From Hydractinia symbiolongicarpus (lineage: Eukaryota > Cnidaria > Hydrozoa > Anthoathecata > Hydractiniidae): DNA of 64,000 bases. Under the pieces are notes generated by a model. That model saw only the letters and a list, made by a program, of their open reading frames with translations. It was not told the DNA's origin and ran no database searches. Position 1 is the stretch's first letter. Every line of letters begins with the position of its first letter. A program made the position numbers and the translations under genes. Of this stretch, positions 36,415 through 49,608 are shown piece by piece. The stretch covers positions 19,231,001 to 19,295,000 of the forward strand of contig NC_079885.1 in assembly GCF_029227915.1 (NCBI RefSeq). Reading direction: 5' to 3'.

Positions 36415-36872
36415 AATGCGATTGTACAACATTTCCTATTGTCGAATCCTGCCTTTGCCACTTTATAATAATGTGGTGGTGTTAAGTCATTGATGGATTT
36501 GGTCCAACTAACAGAAAATGAACATTGCACAAACTCAGCAATTCTACTAGCTTTTTCCATGTGTTTAAAAAACAAGTAAAAATTTTCAATTGCATAATAA
36601 AGGTTGAGGAAGACTTAGAAAATACTTTGCCTCGAAGTGTTTGAAAGTTTTCGAGAGACATTCTTTCTCCAAAACTTTACTAACATCCCGATATGTAACT
36701 TGGTGCTTTAATAACTTTGAGGTCAGCATATTGTCCAATAGCGGCCTTTTTGACTTTTAACTCGGCATTTAAGACATGTGAGAATCAGTATCTCAAAAGA
36801 TTTTTGCTGAAAGAAAGCACGTACAACTGTAAAAATAGCATTTCAATCGCAAAATAAATATCATCATGCAAA

Positions 36873-36944
36873 TCCCGTGTGGTCTAGTGCTTAGGATCCG
36901 GCGCCTTCTTCGTCGTGGCCGGGGTTCGATTCCCCGCACGGATG
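36873..36944 (+). pseudogene. tRNA-Glu-like relic, class D
   Basis: Loop CCTTCTT as at 27774, 9.1 kb upstream. Confidence 0.85.
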
Positions 36945-37402
36945 AATGCGATTTTACAACATTTCCTATTGTGGAATCCTGCCTTTGCCACTTTAAAATA
37001 ATGTGGTAGTGTTAAGTCATTGATGGATTTGGTCCAACTAACAGAAAATTAACAATGCACAAACTCAGCATTTCCACTAGCTGCTTCCATGTGTTTAAAA
37101 AAAAAGTACAAATTTTCAATTGCATAATAAAGGTTGAGGAACATTTAGAAAATACTTTACCTCGAAGTGTTTGAAAGTTTTCGAGAGACATTCTTTCTCC
37201 AAAACTTTACTAACATCCCGATATGTACCTTGGTGCTTTAATAACTTTGAGGTCAGCATATTGGCCAATGGCGGTGTTTCTGACTTTTAACTCGGCATTT
37301 AAGACATGTGAGAAACATTATCTGAAAAAACTTGCACTGAAAGAACGTACCTACTACTGTTAAAGTAGCATTTCAATCACGAAAATAATAGCACCAGGCA
37401 TA

Positions 37403-37474
37403 TCCCGTGTTGTCTAGTGGTTAGGATACGGCGCTCTCACCGCCGTGGCCGGGGTTCGATTCCCTGCACGGGAA
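37403..37474 (+). tRNA. tRNA-Glu-CTC: tRNA-Glu (CUC), class B
   Basis: Class B with C64T (G-U pair). Confidence 0.75.
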
Positions 37475-37932
37475 AATGCGATTTCACAACATTTCCTATT
37501 GTCGAATCTGGCTATTGAAACTTTAAAATAATGTGGTTGTGTTAAGTCATTGATGGATTTGGTCCAACTAACACAAAATGAACAATGCACAAACTCAGCA
37601 TTTCCACTAGCTTTTTCCATGTGTTTAAGAAACCAATACAAATTTTCAATTGCATAATAAAGGTTGACGAAGACTTAGAAAATACTTTGCCTCGAAGTGT
37701 TTGAAAGTTTTCGAGAGACATTCTTTCTCCAAAACTTTACTAACATCCCGATATGTAACTTGGTGCTTTAATAACTTTGAGGTCAGCATATTGGCCAATG
37801 GCGGTGTTTCTGACTTTTAACTCAGCATTTAAGACATGTGAGAAACATTATCTGAAAAAACTTGCACTGAAAGAACGTACCTACCACTGTTAAAGTAGCA
37901 TTTCAATCACGAAAATAATAGCACCAGGCATA

Positions 37933-38004
37933 TCCCGTGTTGTCTAGTGGTTAGGATACGGCGCTCTCACCGCCGTGGCCGGGGTTCGATTCCCCGCACG
38001 GGAA
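37933..38004 (+). tRNA. tRNA-Glu-CTC: tRNA-Glu (CUC), class B
   Basis: Clean class B; all stems pair. Confidence 0.8.
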
Positions 38005-38463
38005 AATGCGATTTCACAACATTTCCTATTGTCGAATCTGGCTATTGAAACTTTAAAATAATGTGGTTGTGTTAAGTCATTGATGGATTTGGTCCAACTA
38101 ACACAAAATGAACAATGCACAAACTCAGCATTTCCACTAGCTTTTTCCATGTGTTTAAGAAACCAATACAAATTTTCAATTGCATAATAAAAGTTGAGGA
38201 AGCTTTAGAATATGCTTTGGGTCGATTTGTTTGAAGGTTTTTGAGAGACATTCTTTCTCCAATACTTTACTAACAGCCCGATATGTAACTTGGTGCTTTA
38301 ACAACTTTGAGATCATCATATTGGCCAATGCCGGTGTTTCTGACTTTTAACTCGGCATTTAAGACATGTGAGAAACATTATCTCAAAAAAATTTGTGCTG
38401 AAAGGACGTACGTACAACTGTTATAATAGCATTTCAATCGCGAAAATAATAGCATCATGCATA

Positions 38464-38535
38464 TCCCGTGTGGTCTAGTGGTTAGGATCCGGCGCTCTCA
38501 CCGCCGTGGCCGGGGTTAGATTCCCCGCACGGGAG
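38464..38535 (+). pseudogene. tRNA-Glu-like copy, class A with C56A
   Basis: C56A damages the B box and the 19-56 contact; otherwise exact. Trailer GCATGTAC shared with the copy at 9962. Confidence 0.75.
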
Positions 38536-38994
38536 AATGCGCATGTACAACATTTCCTATTGTCGATTCTGGCCATTGAAACTTTAAAATAATGTGGTTG
38601 TGTTAAGTCATTGATGGATTTGGTCCAACTAACAGAAAATGAACGATCCACAAACTCAGCATTTCCACTAGCTTTTTCCATGTGTTTAAGAAACCAATAC
38701 AAATTTTCAATTGCATTATAAAAGTTGAGGAAGCTTTAAATATATGCTTTTGGTCGAATTGTTTGAAGGTTTTCGAGAGACATTCTTTCTCCAATATTTT
38801 TCTATTAGCCCGTTATGTAACTTGGTGCTTTAATAACTTTGAGATCATCGTATTGGCCAATGGCGGTACTTCTGACTTTTAACTCGGCATTTAAGACATG
38901 TGAGAAACATTATCTCAAAAAACTTGCGCTGAAAGGACGTACTTACAACTGTTAAAATAGCATTTTAAGCGCGAAAATAGTAGCATCATGCATA

Positions 38995-39066
38995 TCCCGT
39001 GTGGTATAGTGGTTAGGATCCGGCGCTCTCACCGCCGTGGCCGGGGTTTGATTCCCCGCACGGGAG
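38995..39066 (+). pseudogene. tRNA-Glu-like copy, class C with C56T
   Basis: C12A and C56T. Homologue of the copy at 11023, without its G57A. Confidence 0.75.
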
Positions 39067-39524
39067 AATGCGATTGTACAACATTTCCTATTGTCGAATC
39101 CTGCCTTTGCCACTTTATAATAATGTGGTGGTGTTAAGTCATTGATGGATTTAGTCCAACTAACAGAAAATGAACATTGCACAAACTCAGCAATTCCACT
39201 AGCTTTTTCCACGTGTTTAAAAAACAAGTAAAAATTTTCAATTGCATAATAAAAGTTGAGGAAGATTTAGAAAATACTTTGCCTCGAAGTGTTTGAAAGT
39301 TTTCGAGAGACATTCTTTCTTCAAAACTTTACTAACATCCCGATATGTAACTTGGTGCTTTAATAACTTTGAGGTCAGCATATTGTCCAATGGCGGCCTT
39401 TTTGTCTTTTAACTCGGCATTTAAGACATGTGAGAATCAGTATCTCAAAAGATTTTTGCTGAAAGAAAGTACGTACGACTGTAAAAATAGCATTTCAATC
39501 GCAAAATAAATATCATCATGCATA

Positions 39525-39596
39525 TCCCGTGTGGTCTAGTGCTTAGGATCCGGCGCTCTCTTCGCCGTGGCCCGGGTTCGATTCCCCGCATGGATG
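39525..39596 (+). pseudogene. tRNA-Glu-like relic, class D
   Basis: Class D plus G50C and C68T. Confidence 0.85.
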
Positions 39597-40054
39597 AATG
39601 CGATTTTACAACATTTCCTATTGTGGAATCCTGCCTTTGCCACTTTAAAATAATGTGGTAGTGTTAAGTCATTGATGGATTTGATCCAACTAACAGAAAA
39701 TTAACAATGCACAAACTCAGCATTTCCACTAGCTGTTTCCATGTGTTTAAAAAAAAAGTACAAATTTTCAATTGCATAATAAAGGTTGAGGAAGATTTAG
39801 AAAATACTTTGCCTCGAAGTGTTTGAAAGTTTTCGAGAGACATTCTTTCTCCAAAACTTTACTAACATCCCGATGTGTAACTTGGTGCTTTAATAACTTT
39901 GAGGTCAGCATATTGTCCAATGGCGGCCTTTTTGACTTTTAACTCGGCATTTAAGACATGTGAGAAACATTATCTGAAAAAACTTGCACTAAAAGAACGT
40001 ACGTACAACTGTTAAAGTAGCATTTCAATCGCGAAAATAATAGCATCAGGCATA

Positions 40055-40126
40055 TCCCGTGTTGTCTAGTGGTTAGGATACGGCGCTCTCACCGCCGTGG
40101 CCGGGGTTCGATTCCCCGCAAGGGAG
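40055..40126 (+). pseudogene. tRNA-Glu-like copy, class B with C68A
   Basis: Acceptor mismatch 5-68. Confidence 0.7.
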
Positions 40127-40584
40127 ATTGCGATTTCACAACATTTCCTATTGTCGAATCCGGCTATTGAAACTTTAAAATAATGTGGTTGTGTTAAGTC
40201 ATTGATGGATTTGGTCCAACTAAACGAAAATGAACAATGCACAAACTCAGCATTTCCACTAGCTTTTTCCATGTGTTTAAGAAACCAATACAAATTTTCA
40301 ATTGCATAATAAAATTTGAGGAAGCTTTAGAATATGCTTTGGGTCGACTTGTTTGAAGGTTTTTAAGAGACATTCTTTCTCCAATACTTTACTAACAGCC
40401 CGATATGTAACTTGGTGCTTTAACAACTTTGAGATCATCATATTGGCCAATGGCGGTGTTTCTGACTTTTACCTCGGCATTTAAGACATGTGAGAAACAT
40501 TATCTGAAAAAACTTGCACTAAAAGAACGTACGTACCACTGTTAAAGTAGCATTTCAATCGCGAAAATAATAGCATCAGGCATA

Positions 40585-40656
40585 TCCCGTGTTGTCTAGT
40601 GGTTAGGATACGGCGCTCTCACCGCCGTGGCCGGGGTTCGATTCCCCGCAAGGGAG
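40585..40656 (+). pseudogene. tRNA-Glu-like copy, class B with C68A
   Basis: Single-unit duplicate of the copy at 40055. Confidence 0.7.
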
Positions 40657-41115
40657 ATTGCGATTTCACAACATTTCCTATTGTCGAATCCGGCTATTGA
40701 AACTTTAAAATAATGTTGTTGTGTTAAGTCATTGATGGATTTGGTCCAACTAACAGAAAATGAACAATGCACAAACTCAGCATTTCCACTAGCTTTTTCC
40801 ATGTGTTTAAGAAACCAATACAAATTTTCAATTGCATAATAAAAGTTGAGGAAGCTTTAGAATATGCTTTGGGTCGATTTGTTTGAAGGTTTTTGAGAGA
40901 CATTCTTTCTCCAATACTTTATTAACAGCCTGATATGTAACTTGGTGCTTTAACAACTGTTAGATCATCATATTGGCCAATGGCGGTGTTTCTGACTTTT
41001 AACTCCGCATTTAAGACATGTGAGAAACATTATCTCAAAAAAATTTGCGCTGAAAGGACGTACGTACAACTGTTATAATAGCATTTCAATCGCGAAAATA
41101 ATAGCATCATGCATA

Positions 41116-41187
41116 TCCCGTGTGGTATAGTGGTTAGGATCCGGCGCTCTCACCGCCGTGGCCGGGGTTCGATTCCCCGCACGGTAG
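41116..41187 (+). pseudogene. tRNA-Glu-like copy, class C with G71T
   Basis: As at 20039, but with a T4 trailer (GATTTTGC). Confidence 0.65.
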
Positions 41188-41645
41188 AATGCGATTTTGC
41201 AACATTTACTATTGCCGAATCATGCCTTTGCCACTTTATAATAATGTGGTGGTGCTAAGTCATTGATGTATTTGGTCCAACTAACAGAAAATGAACATTG
41301 CACAAACTTAGCAATTCCACTAGCTTTTTCCATGTGTTTAAAAAACAAGTAAAAATTTTCAATTCCATAATAAAGGTTGAGGAAGATTTAGAAAATACTT
41401 TGCCTCGAAGTGTTTGAAAGTTTTCGAGAGACATTCTTTCTTCAAAACTTTACTAACATCCCGATATGTAACTTGGTGCTTTAATAACTTTGAGATCAGC
41501 ATATTGCATAATGGCGGTGTTTCTGACTTTTAACTCGGCATTTAATACCTGTGAGAAACATTATCTGAAAAAACTTGCACTGAAAGAACGTACGTACAAC
41601 TGTTAAAGTAGCATTTCAATCGCAAAAATAATAGCATCAGGCATA

Positions 41646-41717
41646 TCCCGTGTTGTCTAGTGGTTAGGATACGGCGCTCTCACCGCCGTGGCCGGGGTTG
41701 GATTCCCCGCACCGGAG
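41646..41717 (+). pseudogene. tRNA-Glu-like relic, class B
   Basis: C56G damages the B box and G69C breaks pair 4-69. Confidence 0.8.
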
Positions 41718-42176
41718 AATGCGATTTCACAACATTTCCTATTGTCGAATCTGGCTATTGAAACTTTAAAATAATGTGGTTGTGTTAAGTCATTGATGGA
41801 TTTGGTCCAACTAACAGAAAATGAACAATGCACAAACTCAGCATTTCCACTAGCTTTTTCCATGTGTTTAAGAAACCAATACAAATTTTCAATTGCATAA
41901 TAAAAGTTGAGGAAGCTTTAGAATATGCTTTGGGTCGATTTGTTTGAAGGTTTTTGAGAGACATTCTTTCTCCAATACTTTATTAACAGCCCGATATGTA
42001 ACTTGGTGCTTTAACAACTTTGAGATCATCATATTGGCCAATGGCGGTGTTTTTGACTTTTAACTCGGAATTTAAGACATGTGAGAAACATTATCTCAAA
42101 AAAATTTGCGCTGAAAGGACGTACGTACAACTGTTATAAAAGCATTTCAATCGCGAAAATAATAGCATCATGCATA

Positions 42177-42248
42177 TCCCGTGTGGTCTAGTGGTTAGGA
42201 TCCGGCGCTCTCACCGCCGTGGCCGGGGTTCGCTTCCCCGCACGGGAG
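42177..42248 (+). pseudogene. tRNA-Glu-like copy, class A with A58C
   Basis: A58C alters the invariant T-loop A and the B box; otherwise exact. Confidence 0.7.
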
Positions 42249-42708
42249 TATGCGATTGTACAACATTTCCTATTGTCGATTCTGGCCATTAAAACTTTAA
42301 AATAATGTGGTTGTGTTAAGTCATTGATGGATTTGGTCCAACTAACAGAAAATGAACAATGCACAAACTCAGCATTTCCACTAGCTTCTTTCCATGTGTT
42401 TAAGAAACCAATACAAATTTTCAATTGCATAATAAAAGTTGAGGAAGCTTTAAAATATGCTTTGGGTCTATTTGTTTGAAGGTTTTTGAGAGACATTCTT
42501 TCTCCAATACTTTACTATCAGCCCGATATGTAACTTGGTGCTTTAACAACTTTGAGATCATCATATTGGCCAATGGCGGTGTTTCTGACTTTTAACACGG
42601 CATTTAAGACATGTGAGAAACATTATCTCAAAAAAATTTGCGCTGAAAGGACGTACGTACAACTGTTATAATAGCATTTCAATCGCGAAAATAATAGCAT
42701 CATGCATA

Positions 42709-42780
42709 TCCCGTGTGGTCTAGTGGTTAGGATCCGGCGCTCTCACCGCCGTGGCCGGGGTTCGATTCCCCGCACGGGAG
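42709..42780 (+). tRNA. tRNA-Glu-CTC: tRNA-Glu (CUC), exact class A
   Basis: Exact consensus; start of the 1,063-bp dimer series. Confidence 0.95.
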
Positions 42781-43239
42781 TATGCGATTGTACAACATTT
42801 CCTATTGTCGATTCTGGCCATTAAAACTTTAAAATAATGTGGTTGTGTTAAGTCATTGATGGATTTGGTCCAACTAACAGAAAATGAACAATGCACAAAC
42901 TCAGCATTTCCACTAGCTTTTTCCATGTGTTTAAGAAACCAATTCAAATTTTCAATTGCATAATAAAAGTTGAGGAAGCTTTAGAATATGCTTTGGGTCG
43001 ATTTGTTTGAAGGTTTTTGAGAGACATTCTTTCTCCAATACTTTATTAACAGCCCGATATGTAACTTGGTGCTTTAACAACTTTGAGATCATCATATTGG
43101 CCAATGGCGGTGTTTTTGACTTTTAACTCGGAATTTAAGACATGTGAGAAACATTACCTCAAAAAAATTTGCGCTGAAAGGACGTACGTACAACTGTTAA
43201 AATAGCATTTCAATCGCGAAAATAATAGCATCATGCATA

Positions 43240-43311
43240 TCCCGTGTGGTCTAGTGGTTAGGATCCGGCGCTCTCACCGCCGTGGCCGGGGTTCGATTCC
43301 CCGCACGGGAG
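43240..43311 (+). tRNA. tRNA-Glu-CTC: tRNA-Glu (CUC), exact class A
   Basis: Exact consensus; downstream spacer is the GCTTCTTTCC type. Confidence 0.95.
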
Positions 43312-43771
43312 AATGCGATTGTACAACATTTGATATTGTCGAATCTGGCCATTGAAACTTTAAAATAATGTTGTTGTGTTACGTCATTGATGGATTTGGT
43401 CCAACTAACAGAAAATAAACAATGCACAAACTCAGCATTTCCACTAGCTTCTTTCCATGTGTTTAAGAAACCAATACAAATTTTCAATTGCATAATAAAA
43501 GTTGAGGAAGCTTTAAAATATGCTTCGGGTCTATTTGTTTGAAGGTTTTTGAGAGACATTCTTTCTCCAATACTTTACTAACAGCCCGATATGTAACTTG
43601 GTGCTTTAACAACTTTGAGATCATCATATTGGCCAATGGCAGTGTTTCTGACTTTTAACACGGCATTTAAGACATGTGAGAAACATTATCTCAAAAAAAT
43701 TTGCGCTGAAAGGACGTACGTACAACTGTTATAATAGCATTTCAATCGCGAAAGTAATAGCAACATGCATA

Positions 43772-43843
43772 TCCCGTGTGGTCTAGTGGTTAGGATCCGG
43801 CGCTCTCACCGCCGTGGCCGGGGTTCGATTCCCCGCACGGGAG
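43772..43843 (+). tRNA. tRNA-Glu-CTC: tRNA-Glu (CUC), exact class A
   Basis: Exact consensus. Confidence 0.95.
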
Positions 43844-44302
43844 TATGCGATTGTACAACATTTCCTATTGTCGATTCTGGCCATTAAAACTTTAAAATAA
43901 TGTGGTTGTGTTAAGTCATTGATGGATTTGGTCCAACTAACAGAAAATGAACAATGCACAAACTCAGCATTTCCACTAGCTTTTTCCATGTGTTTAAGAA
44001 ACCAATTCAAATTTTCAATTGCATAATAAAAGTTGAGGAAGCTTTAGAATATGCTTTGGGTCGATTTGTTTGAAGGTTTTTGAGAGACATTCTTTCTCCA
44101 ATATTTTACTAACAGCCCGATATGTAAATTGGTGCTTTAACAACTTTGAGATCATCATATTCGCCAATGGCGGTGTTTCTGACTTTTAACTCGGCATTTA
44201 AGACATGTGAGAAACATTATCTCAAAAAATTTTGCGCTGAAAGGACGTACGTACAACTGTTAAAATAGCATTTCAGTCGCGAAAATAATAGCATCATGCA
44301 TA

Positions 44303-44374
44303 TCCTGTGTGGTCTAGTGGTTAGGATCTGGCGCTCTCACCGCCGTGGCCGAGGTTCGATTCCCCGCACGGGAG
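44303..44374 (+). pseudogene. tRNA-Glu-like copy, class A derived
   Basis: C4T and C27T leave G-U pairs; G51A is a mismatch. Confidence 0.65.
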
Positions 44375-44833
44375 AATGCGATTGTACAACATTTCCTATT
44401 GTCGAATCTGGCCATTGAAACTTTAAAATAATGTTGTTGTGTTAAGTCATTGATGGATTTAATCAAACTAACAGAAAATAAACAATGCACAAACTCAGCA
44501 TTTCCACTAGCTTCTTTCCATGTGTTTAAGAAACCAATACAAATTTTCAATTGCATAATAAAAGTTGAGGAAGCTTTAAAATATGCTTTGGGTCTATTTG
44601 TTTGAAGGTTTTTGAGAGACATTCTTTCTCCAATACTTTACTAACAGCCCGATATGTAACTTGGTGCTTTAACAACTTTGAGATCATCATATTGGCCGAT
44701 GGCGGTGTTTCTGACTTTTAACACGGCATTTAAGACATGTGAGAAACATTATCCATAAAAACTTGCACTGAAAGAACGTACGTACAACTGTTAAAGTAGC
44801 ATTTCAATCGCGAAAATAATAGCATCAGGCATA

Positions 44834-44905
44834 TCCCGTGATGTCTAGTGGTTAGGATCCGGCGCTCTCACCGCCGTGGCCGGGGTTCGATTCCCCGCAC
44901 GGGAG
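44834..44905 (+). tRNA. tRNA-Glu-CTC: tRNA-Glu (CUC), class A body with class B leader
   Basis: G9A only. Leader is CAGGCATA (class B) but position 26 is C, so a class switch lies between positions 9 and 26 of the tRNA. Confidence 0.85.
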
Positions 44906-45364
44906 TATGCGATTGTACAACATTTCCTATTGTCGATTCTGGCCATTAAAACTTTAAAATAATGTGGTTGTGTTAAGTCATTGATGGATTTGGTCCAACT
45001 AACAGAAAATGAACAATGCACAAACTCAGCATTTCCACTAGCTTTTTCCATGTGTTTAAGAAACCAATTCAAATTTTCAATTGCATAATAAAAGTTGAGG
45101 AAGCTTTAGAATATGCGTTGGGTCGATTTGTTTGAAGGTTTTTGAGAGACATTCTTTCTCCAATATTTTACTAACAGCCCGATATGTAAATTGGTGCTTT
45201 AACAACTTTGAGATCATCATATTCGCCAATGGCGGTGTTTCTGACTTTTAACTCGGCATTTAAGACATGTGAGAAACATTATCTCAAAAAAATTTGCGCT
45301 GAAAGGACGTACGTACAACTGTTAAAATAGCATTTCAGTCGCGAAAATAATAGCATCATGCATA

Positions 45365-45436
45365 TCCTGTGTGGTCTAGTGGTTAGGATCTGGCACTCTC
45401 ACCGCCGTGGCCGGGGTTCGATTCCCCGCACGGGAG
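45365..45436 (+). pseudogene. tRNA-Glu-like copy, class A derived
   Basis: C4T, C27T and G31A, the last breaking the anticodon-loop closing pair. Confidence 0.7.
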
Positions 45437-45895
45437 AATGCGATTGTACAACATTTCCTATTGTCGAATCTGGCCATTGAAACTTTAAAATAATGTTGTT
45501 GTGTTAAGTCATTGATGGATTTAATCCAACTAACAGAAAATAAACAATGCACAAACTCAGCATTTCCACTAGCTTCTTTCCATGTGTTTAAGAAACCAAT
45601 ACAAATTTTCAATTGCATAATAAAAGTTGAGGAAGCTTTAAAATATGCTTTGGGTCTATTTGTTTGAAGGTTTTTGAGAGACATTCTTTCTCCAATACTT
45701 TACTAACAGCCCGATATGTAACTTGGTGCTTTAACAACTTTGAGATCATCATATTGGCCGATGGCGGTGTTTCTGACTTTTAACACGGCATTTAAGACAT
45801 GTGAGAAACATTATCCATAAAAACTTGCACTGAAAGAACGTACGTACAACTGTTAAAGTAGCATTTCAATCGCGAAAATAATAGCATCAGGCATA

Positions 45896-45967
45896 TCCCG
45901 TGATGTCTGGTGGTTAGGATCCGGCGCTCTCACCGCCGTGGCCGGGGTTCGATTCCCCGCACGGGAG
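45896..45967 (+). pseudogene. tRNA-Glu-like copy, G9A and A14G
   Basis: Same class B leader and G9A as at 44834. A14G removes the A14-U8 contact and the A-box A. Confidence 0.65.
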
Positions 45968-46426
45968 TATGCGATTGTACAACATTTCCTATTGTCGATT
46001 CTGGCCATTAAAACTTTAAAATAATGTGTTTGTGTTAAGTCATTGATGGATTTGGTCCAACTAACAGAAAATGAACAATGCACAAACTCAGCATTTCCAC
46101 TAGCTTTTTCCATGTGTTTAAGAAACCAATACAAATTTTCAATTGCATAATAAAAGTTGAGGAAGCTTTAGAATAGGCTTTGGGTCGATTTGTTTGAAGA
46201 TTTTTGAGAGACATTCTTTCTCCAATATTTTACTAACAGCCCGATATGTAACTTGGTGCTTTAACAACTTTGAGATCATCATATTCGCCAATGGCGGTGT
46301 TTCTGACTTTTAACTCGGCATTTAAGACATGTGAGAAACATTATCTCAAAAAAATTTGCGCTGAAAGGACGTACGTACAACTGTTAAAATAGCATTTCAA
46401 TCGCGAAAATAATAGCATCATGCATA

Positions 46427-46498
46427 TCCCGTGTGGTCTAGTGGTTAGGATCCGGCGCTCTCACCGCCGTGGCCGGGGTTCGATTCCCCGCTCGGGAG
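46427..46498 (+). pseudogene. tRNA-Glu-like copy, class A with A67T
   Basis: T67 opposes T6 in the acceptor stem. The variant recurs at 62868 and 63398. Confidence 0.65.
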
Positions 46499-46957
46499 AA
46501 TGCGATTGTACAACATTTCCTATTGTCGAATCTGGCCATTGAAACTTTAAAATAATGTTGTTGTGTTAAGTCATTGATGGATTTGGTCCAACTAACATAA
46601 AATGAACAATGCACAAACTCAGCATTTTCACTAGCTTCTTCCATGTGTTTAAGAAACCAATACAAATTTTCAATTGCATAATAAAAGTTGAGGAAGCTTT
46701 AAAATATGCTTTGGGTCGAATTGTTTGAAGGTTTTCGAGAGACATTCTTTCTCCAATATTTTTCTATTAGCCCGATATGTAACTTGGTGCTTTAATAACT
46801 TTGAGCTCATCATATTGGCCAATGGCGGTGTTTTTGACTTTTAACTCGGCATTTAAGACATGTGAGAAACATTATCTCAAAAACATTTGCGCTGAAAGGA
46901 CGTACGTACAACTGTTAAAATAGCATTTCAATCGCGAAGTAAATATCATCATGCATA

Positions 46958-47029
46958 TCCAGTGTGGTCTGGTGGTTAGGTTCCGGCGCTCTCTTCGCCG
47001 TGGCCGGGTTTCGATTCACCGCACGGGAG
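46958..47029 (+). pseudogene. tRNA-Glu-like relic, class E
   Basis: A14G and loop CTCTCTT, plus C4A, A24T, G53T and C62A. T4 trailer. Confidence 0.85.
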
Positions 47030-47488
47030 AGTACGATTTTACAACATTTCCTATTGTCGAATCTGGCCATTGAAACTTTAAAATAATGTGGTAGTGTTAA
47101 GTCATTGATGGATTTGGTCCAACTAACAGAAAATGAACAATGCACAAACTCAGCATTTCCACTAGCTTTTTCCATGTGTTTAAGAAACCAATACAAATTT
47201 TCAATTGCATAATAAAAGTTGAGGAAGCTTTAGAATATACTTTGGGTCGATTTATTTGAAGGTTTGTGAGAGACATTCTTTCTCCAATACTTTACTAACA
47301 GCCCGATATATAACTTGGTGCTTTAACAACTTTGAGATCACCATATTGGCGAATGGCGGTGTTTCTGACTTTTAACTCCGCATTTAAGACATGTGAGAAA
47401 CATTATCTCAAAAAAATTTGCGCTGAAAGGAAGTACGTACAACTGTTATAATAGCATTTCAATCGCGAAAATAATAGCATCATGCATA

Positions 47489-47560
47489 TCCCGTGTGGTA
47501 TAATGGTTAGGATCCGGCGCTCTCACCGCCGTGGCCGGGGTTCGATTCCACGCACGGGAG
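47489..47560 (+). pseudogene. tRNA-Glu-like copy, class C
   Basis: C12A, G15A and C63A. Confidence 0.75.
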
Positions 47561-48017
47561 AATGCGATTGTACAACATTTCCTATTGTCGAATCTGGCCA
47601 TTGAAACTTTAAAATAATGTGGTTTTGTTAAGTCATTGATGGATTTGGTCCAACTAACAGAAAATGAACAATGCACAAACTCAGCATTTTCACTAGCTTT
47701 TTCCATGTGTTTAAGACACCAATACAAATTTTCAATTGCATAATAAAAGTTGAGGAAGATTTAGAAAATTCTTTGCGTCGAAGTGTTTGAAGGTTCTCGA
47801 GAGACATTCCTTCACCAATATTTTACTAGCAGCCCAATAAGTAACTTGGTGGTTTAAAGACTCTGAGATCAGCATATTGGCAAATGGCGGCCTTTTGACT
47901 TTTAACTCGGCATTTAAGACATGTGAGAAACAATATCTCAAAAGATTTTTGCTGAAGGAAAGTACGTACAACTGTAAAAATAGCATTTCAATCGCAAGAT
48001 AAATATCATCATGCATA

Positions 48018-48089
48018 TCCCGTGTGGTCTAGTGCTTAGGATCCGGCGCTCTCTTCGCCGTGGCCGGGATTCGATTCCCCGCACGGATG
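48018..48089 (+). pseudogene. tRNA-Glu-like relic, class D
   Basis: Class D plus G53A. Confidence 0.85.
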
Positions 48090-48547
48090 AATGCGATTTT
48101 ACAACATTTCCTATTGTGGAATCCTGCCTTTGCCACTTTAAAATAATGTGGTAGTGTTAAGTCATTGATGGATTTGGTCCAACTAACTGAAAATGAACAA
48201 TGCACAAACTCAGCATTTCCACTAGCTGTTTCCATGTGTTTAAAAAACAAGTACAAATTTTCAATTGCATAATAAATGTTGAGGAAGACTTAGAAAATAC
48301 TTTGCCTCGAAGTGTTTGAAAGTTTTCGTGAGACATTATTTTTCCAAAACTTTACTAACATCCCGATATGTAACTTGGTGCTTTAATAACTTTGAGATCA
48401 GCATATTGGATAATTGCGGTGTTTCTGACTTTTAACTCGGCATTTAAGACATGTAAGAAACAATATCTCAAAAGATTTTTGCTGAAAGAAAGTACGTACA
48501 ACTGTAAAAATAGCATTTCAATCGCAAAATAAATATCATCATGCATA

Positions 48548-48619
48548 TCCCGTGTGGTCTAGTGCTAAGGATCCGGCGCTCTCTTCGCCGTGGCCGGAAT
48601 TCGATTCCCCGCACGGATG
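48548..48619 (+). pseudogene. tRNA-Glu-like relic, class D
   Basis: Class D with D loop TGCTAAGG and a doubly mutated T stem (G52A, G53A). Confidence 0.85.
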
Positions 48620-49077
48620 AATGCGATTTTACAACATTTCCTATTGTGGAATCCTGCCTTTGCCATTTTAAAATAATGTGGTTGTGTTAAGTCATTGATG
48701 GATTTGGTCCAATTAACAGAAAATGAACAATGCACAAACTTAGCATTTCCACTAGCTGTTTCCATGTGTTTAAAAAACAAGTACAAATTTTCAATTGCAT
48801 AATAAATGTTGAGGAAGACTTAGAAAATACTTTGCCTCGAAGTGTTTGAAAGTTTTCGTGAGACATTATTTTTCCAAAACTTTACTAACATCCCGATATG
48901 TAACTTGGTGCTTTAATAACTTTGAGATCAGCATATTGGATAATGGCGGTGTTTCTGACTTTTAACTCGGCATTTAAGACATGTGAGAAACAATATCTCA
49001 AAAGATTTTTGCTGAAAGAAAGTACGTACAACTGTAAAAATAGCATTTCAATCGCAAGATAAATATCATCATGCATA

Positions 49078-49149
49078 TCCCGTGTGCTCTAGTGCTTAGG
49101 ATCCGGCGCTCTCTTCGCCGTGGCCGGGATTCGATTCCCCGCACGGATG
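49078..49149 (+). pseudogene. tRNA-Glu-like relic, class D
   Basis: Class D plus G10C and G53A. Confidence 0.85.
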
Positions 49150-49608
49150 AATGCGATTTTACAACATTTCCTATTGTGGAATCCTGCCTTTGCCACTTTA
49201 AAATAATGTGGTAGTGTTAAGTCATTGATGGATTTGGTCCAACTAACAGAAAATGAACAATGCACAAACTCAGCATTTCCACTAGCTGTTTCCATGTGTT
49301 TAAAAAACAAGTACAAATTTTCAATTGCATAATAAATGTTGAGGAAGACTTAGAAAATACTTTGCCTCGAAGTGTTTGAGAGTTTTCGTGAGACATTATT
49401 TTTCCAAAACTTTACTAACATCCCGATATGTAACTTGGTGCTTTAATAACTTTGAGATCAGCATATTGGATAATGGCGGTGTTTCTGAATATTTAACTCG
49501 GCATTTAAGACATGTGAGAAACATTATCTGAAAAAACTTGCACTGAAAGAACGTATGTACAACTGTTAAAATAGCATTTCAATCGCGAAGTAAATATCAT
49601 CATGCATA

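Larger units (their letters stand above)
42709..45895 (+). repeat. 1,063-bp dimer series, three copies
   Basis: An exact or near-exact class A unit alternates with a unit whose spacer has GCTTCTTTCC and TGGGTCTATTTG, giving steps of 1,062-1,063 bp. Confidence 0.85.

Noticed and set aside
594-38882. Plus-strand ORFs of 66-78 residues in the spacer (for example 594-830, 3246-3482, 10180-10380)
   Set aside because: Present only in some spacer variants, broken by single-base changes in the rest, and overlapping the minus-strand ORF. They look like chance ORFs multiplied by the satellite.
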